Shown: positions 38,497-38,955 of the stretch, one piece after another
Layout: each line of letters starts with the position of its first letter
Position numbering within the stretch: the first letter of the stretch is position 1
IMG/VR virus record: IMGVR_UViG_3300046048_000346
Location: 1 to 38,955 of that record
Source: a virus
Strand: one strand, 5' to 3'
DNA: 38,955 bases
Notes under the pieces: generated by a model
What the model was told of the DNA's origin: nothing
What the model saw: the letters and a program-made list of their open reading frames with translations, nothing else
Databases searched by the model: none
Program-made: the position numbers and the translations under genes

Positions 38497-38955
38497 TCAG
38501 GTTCCTTGATTGCTCGCATTGCAAAGACAAAAGTGTCACCCATCTCGTTGCAGGTTAATAATTCAAAGTCTCCATCCCAGTACGGTCGATAGTCGGTCAT
38601 CGCACTATTGCCTACCTGTACTTTGTACTCTTTTTGGCTCAGAAAAACCAACGTCGCGGAGCTGATTACCCGCTTGTGACCGGGGTCGCCCCACGCCCAC
38701 ACACCGTCCCACATCGGCGTCGTGCCAACAAATAATCCGCCCGGTTTCAATATGCGCCAGAACTCATAAAACTGGTTGAAGAAAAAGCGCCAGTCACCCT
38801 GCTGACCTGTATGCTCAAGCACCTCGTAAGCATGGATCTCATCGAACATATCATCGTCAAACGGCAACGGCAGGTTCTCTAAATCCCATACGATATCCGG
38901 CTCGAGGTTCGGGTCGATGTCCAGCGTGGTCAGCTCAGTCCATTCAGCCGGCATA
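38493..38955 (-). CDS. SAM-dependent methyltransferase, main part (starts at 222)
   Basis: The larger part of the 174-aa methyltransferase; its 5' end is the segment at 1-222. Visible class I motifs are LDIDPNLEPDIVWDLENLPL, then FDEIHAYEVLEH (acidic loop and post-II motif) and the ILKPGGLFVGTTP strand-turn (motif III type). It is short for the family, suggesting a minimal core. It overlaps gp4 by four bases. Substrate unknown; coupling to the glycosyltransferase suggests methylation of a transferred sugar. Confidence 0.78.
   Translation of the reverse strand, partial: MPAEWTELTTLDIDPNLEPDIVWDLENLPLPFDDDMFDEIHAYEVLEHTGQQGDWRFFFNQFYEFWRILKPGGLFVGTTPMWDGVWAWGDPGHKRVISSATLVFLSQKEYKVQVGNSAMTDYRPYWDGDFELLTCNEMGDTFVFAMRAIKEPE
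38796..38955. repeat. Right copy of the terminal overlap
   Basis: Repeats bases 1-160 with one substitution at 38829 (A for C). The exact run after the variant is 126 bases. The complete methyltransferase gene is obtained by joining 38795 to 1. Confidence 0.9.

Noticed and set aside
1-38955. tRNA genes
   Set aside because: No cloverleaf with a GGTTCGANTCC-type arm and matching acceptor stem was noticed in the few noncoding gaps; a tRNAscan run would settle it.

Overview
The window is one circularly closed genome of a tailed phage with a short, P22-type tail (podovirus). Bases 1-160 recur at 38796-38955 with a single substitution, so the unique circle is about 38,795 bp. The order and type of the late genes match P22: small and large terminase, portal, scaffold, coat, gp4-like, gp10-like, needle position, ejection proteins, then a head-binding tail protein. 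A P22-Cro-like repressor, DUF1364/DUF1367-type genes and an Rz/Rz1 spanin pair point to a Gram-negative, probably gammaproteobacterial, host. I recognise no integrase, CI repressor, helicase, primase, polymerase or replication initiator.

Layout. A divergent control region (22224-22315) has one palindromic operator that contains both -35 boxes. To the right, a short plus-strand operon (22316-25616) holds an SSB-like protein, a PolB-type 3'-5' exonuclease, a J-domain protein, and small membrane and coiled-coil proteins. To the left, the minus strand carries cro and a chain of mostly small overlapping genes (22223-15682): a second HTH protein, a pentapeptide-repeat protein, an ASCH-like protein, a DHH phosphoesterase, zinc-ribbon peptides, DUF1367, DUF1364 and a VRR-NUC nuclease. 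Five junctions in this chain carry the same 20-nt cassette combining ribosome-binding site, start codon and usually the upstream stop. A separate 19-nt repeat brackets one 97-aa gene.

A 221-bp noncoding gap (15461-15681) has two interlocked 9-bp stems and a strong extended -10 promoter, which I take as the late promoter. Late genes then run on the minus strand through position 1 and on to 25623. First comes an unusual appendage cluster upstream of the terminase: a glycosidase-like protein, an IPT/TIG protein, and a fibre with eleven 22-aa repeats. A sulfotransferase-like protein follows. Next are packaging and head genes, an intrinsic terminator after coat, a glycosyltransferase and a methyltransferase that spans the window ends. 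The tail and ejection block contains a candidate ADP-ribosyltransferase and a gp10 homologue with an inserted glycan-binding-like module. Lysis genes end the unit, facing the end of the plus-strand operon.

Inferred mode of action: the Cro-like protein balances two early operons, nuclease and accessory genes act early, and a late promoter drives virion and lysis genes. Host replication machinery is probably recruited by a protein I cannot identify; the J-domain protein is one candidate. All functions are read from sequence patterns only; no database search was run.
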